Source: Synanceia verrucosa
Taxonomy: Eukaryota; Chordata; Actinopteri; Perciformes; Synanceiidae
Reading direction: 5' to 3'
Assembly (NCBI GenBank): GCA_029721515.1
Contig: CM056561.1
Coordinates: 15,356,135-15,420,134, forward strand
Length of the DNA stretch: 64,000 nt
Shown: one piece after another, positions 61,901-64,000 of the stretch
Layout of the letters: each line of letters starts with the position of its first letter
Position numbering within the stretch: the stretch's first letter is position 1
The notes under the pieces: model-generated
Databases searched by the model: none
What the model saw: the letters and a program-made list of their open reading frames with translations, nothing else
What the model was told of the DNA's origin: nothing
Made by a program: the position numbers and the translations under genes

Positions 61901-63764
61901 ACACTATACTGTACAGATATAAAAAGATGGGAGCCTTAGAGAGACATAAAAGAATCCCATTAATTATACATAAGTGTTGGATGCCTGCGTGAGAGCTGAA
62001 ATGAAAAGCCCACTTATCTATGCACAGGTACATCCACGCTTCAAGGTTACATCTATCTATTGAATTGTGGTGGAAATGTGCTGCTCTTAGTGCAACAAAA
62101 GAATTCAATACTAAAATGCAGATGCTTTCATAAATTCAGAGGAAATTTTGGAAGATTAAATGGTACTGATAACCTTGAAAACATGGTCTGCTGAGAGTAC
62201 AGGAGAAATTATTCAGAGAATTAATAGCATTTTGTGCATGAATGGCAGATATAATCACCCCCAAAATGCAGTTGTAATGTCTTGTACTAATGCAGTTCCT
62301 TCATTTTCATCTGCTGATAGAATACCCTCATTCCATTGTGATACTGAAATGCTGCCTCTATAGATTGTTTGAATCATTACAGACCCTCCTGACTCACCCC
62401 ATCCCAGGACGTAGTACCAGAAGAGCTGCTGTTCCCCGACAAAGACAGCCACTATGATGAGTGTATGGAGGTAGATGCCTTCACACAGCATCCAAAAGTA
62501 GCTAGAAGTGGACGTATACTGAGTCAGCACGGCCAGGATCTTACAGCTCACCTGCCGACAGGAAATGGTGTCAATTCAAATCCGTACAGTGCAGAACTAC
62601 AAAATAGATAATCATCCACAGATTGAGTACTGCAGTAAGATATGCCTATAATGCCTAATGAGCACACCATTAAGTTGTGTAACATACAGTATATATACCG
62701 ATTAGGCATAACATTATGACCACTGACAGTTGAAGCGAATAACACTGATTGCATCTAGGACATAATAATAATAAGGCAACAAATGAACATTTTGTCCACA
62801 AACTTGATGCATTAGAAGCAGGAAAAATGGGCAAGCATAAGGATTGAGTGAAATTGACGAGGGAAAATTGTGATAGCTAGACTATTGGGTCAGAGCATGT
62901 CCAAAACTACAGCTCTTATGGAGGTGTACCCAGTATGCACTGGTCAGATCTATCAAAAGTGGTCCAAGGAAGGAACAGTGATGAACTGATGACAAGGTCA
63001 TATGGGACCAAGGCTCAATGATGCAGGTGAGGAGCGAAGGCTGGTCCAGGTAATCCAATCCAACACACAAGATACTGTAGTTAAAATTGCCAAAAATGTT
63101 AATGCTGTTTCTGATAGAAAGATGCCAGATATCACAGAGGGACCAACTCAATATTAGGCAGGTGGTCACAATGTTATGCATGATCGGTGTAGATGAAAGA
63201 TAAATTCAGTAGCTCACAGAATTGCTGGCATTTATGGCTTGGTTATTGGCCACATTGAGTGAGAGCCACATTATAGTAACAATGGAGTTCAAGATGAAGG
63301 AGAGAAACATGTTCTTGTGGAGGGAGATTCTCTGGCAGCTAAGACTCCTGAAAAAAAAATTAAACAGAGAGAGGAAAGGAAAGCAAACTTGTTAAGGTTT
63401 TTTTGGGGGGGATTTTACAATATTTTGGGGTCCAAAACATGTTTTCTTGACAGTTACATTCATTAGATTTACTCAAAAACTGATACAGGAGTATACTAAC
63501 CATACCAGTTGTGATTATGTCATAAACATTAACATTTTTTTCCTAATTATTGGCCTACATAGAAGCAGCATATACCAGTTTCTAAGCCATCCAACAAAAA
63601 CTAAAAAGGGGTATATAATAAGTGTTGAGGTGTTGAGTCAGATCACACATTAGAAGTAAAGTCATGACTCACTTAAAGTAGGAGAAGATGATCAGACAGA
63701 TGATCAGGGAGATGATTGACAGGCTGTGACCCACCACGGCTAGGTAGTAGAGACTGAAGGCAAA
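58646..63764 (-). CDS. calcrl: calcitonin receptor-like receptor (class B GPCR), last eight exons, 5' end outside window
   Basis: Plasma-membrane G-protein-coupled receptor. In the known family CALCRL pairs with RAMP proteins to bind CGRP or adrenomedullin and signals through Gs and cAMP. Eight exons join in frame: 63673-63764, 63218-63347, 62398-62551, 61142-61202, 60810-60876, 59533-59751, 59028-59069, 58646-58909, giving 342 codons plus TGA. Visible family marks are ICL1 KSLSCQRISLHKN, TM3 YFWMLCEGIYLHT, TM4 WYYVLGWG, ECL2 CWISSHTHL, TM5 NFFFLLNIVQVLITKL, TM6 PLLGVQF with WRPEG, and TM7 GLLVAIIFCFCNAE. CWISS, GPI.AALLV, ITKLK and WRPEG fit CALCRL better than the calcitonin receptor; the FCFCN.E and RKWAQ stretch is more CALCR-like. 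Teleosts carry several paralogues, so which copy this is stays open. Signal peptide and N-terminal hormone-binding exons lie beyond position 64000. Confidence 0.93.
59028..59069 (-). CDS. calcrl: calcrl 42-nt micro-exon: TM7
   Basis: Exactly 14 codons, GLLVAIIFCFCNAE, flanked by GCAG and GTACAT. A 42-nt exon at this point of TM7 is typical of class B receptor genes. Gene finders that require longer exons can miss it. Confidence 0.93.
59533..59751 (-). CDS. calcrl: calcrl exon: TM5, ICL3, TM6, ECL3, start of TM7
   Basis: 219 nt (73 codons, no split codons) between ATCTAG and GTATCG. It encodes VNFFFLLNIVQVLITKLKD, MKAVRATLILIPLLGVQFIL, FPWRPEG and on to NIICHFQ. The K.VRATLILIPLLG motif is the G-protein-coupling ICL3/TM6 segment. 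Confidence 0.95.
60079..60420 (-). mobile_element. V-SINE, 5'-truncated, in calcrl intron
   Basis: Flanked by an 11-bp target duplication ACCTGTACCAT (60068-60078 and 60421-60431). Read on the minus strand it starts inside the tRNA-like head (A-box partly lost), keeps CAGCAAGAAGGTACCGGGTT, runs through the V-SINE core GTGGAGTTTGCATGTTCTC, and ends in a GGATGG repeat tail. It lies between the ECL2 and TM5 exons. Confidence 0.85.
60455..60680 (-). repeat. retroposon 3' end with (TTATC)n tail
   Basis: On the minus strand, CAAATTTCCCCATCTGTGGG and GAATAAAGG are followed by (TTATC)n at 60455-60482. This resembles the 3' tails of fish LINEs and their SINEs. The far boundary near 60680 is approximate. 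Confidence 0.5.
60810..60876 (-). CDS. calcrl: calcrl exon: ECL2 and start of TM5
   Basis: 67 nt between TTTCAG and GTGAGT, encoding CWISSHTHLVYIIHGPI then QAALL. The Cys is the conserved ECL2 disulphide residue. The residue before it is Lys (split AA|G), where the mammalian protein has Asn. Confidence 0.93.
61142..61202 (-). CDS. calcrl: calcrl exon: TM4 to ECL2
   Basis: 61 nt, encoding FPIVPAVTYAVARGLFYND in frame between acceptor CAAAAG and donor GTAAGA. It matches the family stretch FPLIPACIHAIARSLYYND. Both edges split codons, consistent with the neighbouring exons. Confidence 0.92.
61335..61485. repeat. fragment of a common fish interspersed repeat
   Basis: Contains TTAGCTTAGCACAAAGACTG and GACATTTTGG..., phrases I recognise from a widespread teleost non-autonomous repeat. 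No terminal repeats could be defined, and the class is uncertain. Confidence 0.4.
61524..61627. repeat. perfect 42-bp inverted repeat (hairpin) with 20-nt loop
   Basis: Arms 61524-61565 and 61586-61627 are exact reverse complements over 42 bp. The inner part also contains a perfect 16-bp tandem repeat (GGAAATCTCCTTCGTA at 61563-61578 and 61579-61594). It lies in the calcrl intron between the TM4 and ECL2 parts of the gene. It could be a fold-back transposon remnant or a template-switch product. Confidence 0.9.
62398..62551 (-). CDS. calcrl: calcrl exon: ECL1, TM3, start of TM4
   Basis: 154 nt between acceptor GGCAG and donor GTGAGT. It encodes VSCKILAVLTQYTSTSSYFW, then MLCEGIYLHT and VGEQQLFWYYVLGW. 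The first Cys is the expected ECL1 disulphide partner of ECL2 CWISS. The exon ends one base into the Gly codon. Confidence 0.95.
62696..63189. mobile_element. Tc1/mariner-derived MITE in calcrl intron
   Basis: 494 bp flanked by TA dinucleotides. Terminal inverted repeats of about 28 bp (TACCGATTAGGCATAAC at left, CACCGATCATGCATAAC on the opposite strand at right) differ at about four positions. No intact transposase frame is present. Its right end is 26 nt inside the intron after the TM2 exon. Confidence 0.85.
63218..63347 (-). CDS. calcrl: calcrl exon: ICL1 and TM2
   Basis: 130 nt, preceded by a T-rich tract and CAG and followed by GTGAGC. It encodes SLSCQRISLHKNMFLSFILN and on to VANNQAINASNS. 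The SLSCQRI.LHKN intracellular loop 1 is nearly invariant in the calcitonin receptor family. A Tc1 MITE lies 26 nt into the following intron. Confidence 0.93.
63673..63764 (-). CDS. calcrl: calcrl exon: TM1
   Basis: 92 nt. Acceptor CTGTAG precedes TTT GCC, and donor GTGAGT follows TACTTTAA. It encodes FAFSLYYLAVVGHSLSIISL and then a hydrophobic run ending SYF. The last two bases (AA) pair with the first G of the next exon to make Lys. Confidence 0.92.
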
Positions 63765-64000
63765 CTACAGGACAAAAAATATGGTTTATTCATAATAGAT
63801 ACATTCAACAGCCACTTCATTAGGTATGCCTTACTAGTACTGGGTTGGACCGCCTTTTGTTTCCTGAATGGCCATGAATTTGATGCACTGATGAACATGA
63901 ATGAATCATACTGGTGGCCAAATGAATGACGGCAAGGGTCATTTCTACAGTGCAATATCTGCATGCAGGGCAGTGAGCGTCTTCATCTCTCATCAAGTGG

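Overview
The window looks like a teleost fish genome, probably a percomorph. The basis is a fish-type calcitonin-receptor-like GPCR split into short exons, V-SINEs, Tc1/mariner and many hAT transposons, a vertebrate tRNA-Gln, and abundant (TG)n and (TA)n microsatellites. The species cannot be fixed from sequence alone. The window is gene-poor. Only one protein-coding gene is recognised with confidence, together with one tRNA gene.

Right end (about 58.5-64 kb, minus strand): the last eight exons of a calcitonin receptor-like receptor gene (calcrl type). They encode TM1 to TM7 and the cytoplasmic tail, 342 codons plus stop, and every splice junction keeps the reading frame. The ligand-binding ectodomain exons lie beyond the right edge. 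Its introns carry a V-SINE, a retroposon tail, a Tc1 MITE only 26 nt from a splice donor, and a perfect 42-bp hairpin.

Middle (about 36.9-38.4 kb): a CpG-richer island of promoter character. It has GC and CCAAT boxes, a cluster of heat-shock elements including a perfect three-unit site, and a plausible minus-strand pair of 5' exons that ends four codons after a start. No further coding exon of that gene could be identified in the left 37 kb, so that half may be a long first intron or intergenic DNA. This is inference.

Mobile DNA: six hAT-type elements have terminal inverted repeats (TIRs) and 8-bp target duplications that can be read directly (8012-10028, 25494-25963, 27516-28197, 32110-32845, 34345-35717, 45698-46055). 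Several more are probable. Two Tc1 elements keep transposase remnants: 30333-31916 has perfect 51-bp TIRs and 56284-57319 is decayed. V-SINE copies occur at 18.2, 39.5 and 60.1 kb with 11-13 bp target duplications, plus two fragments. A second tRNA-derived SINE is present at 21.0 and 32.9 kb. The 29.9-32.9 kb block is a stack of microsatellite, Tc1, hAT and tandem duplication.

I found no operon, CRISPR array, defence locus or other previously undescribed system. The most interesting items are the heat-shock promoter candidate, the perfect intronic hairpin, the microsatellite/Tc1/hAT duplication, and a dispersed repeat family whose copies sit mostly inside hAT ends.
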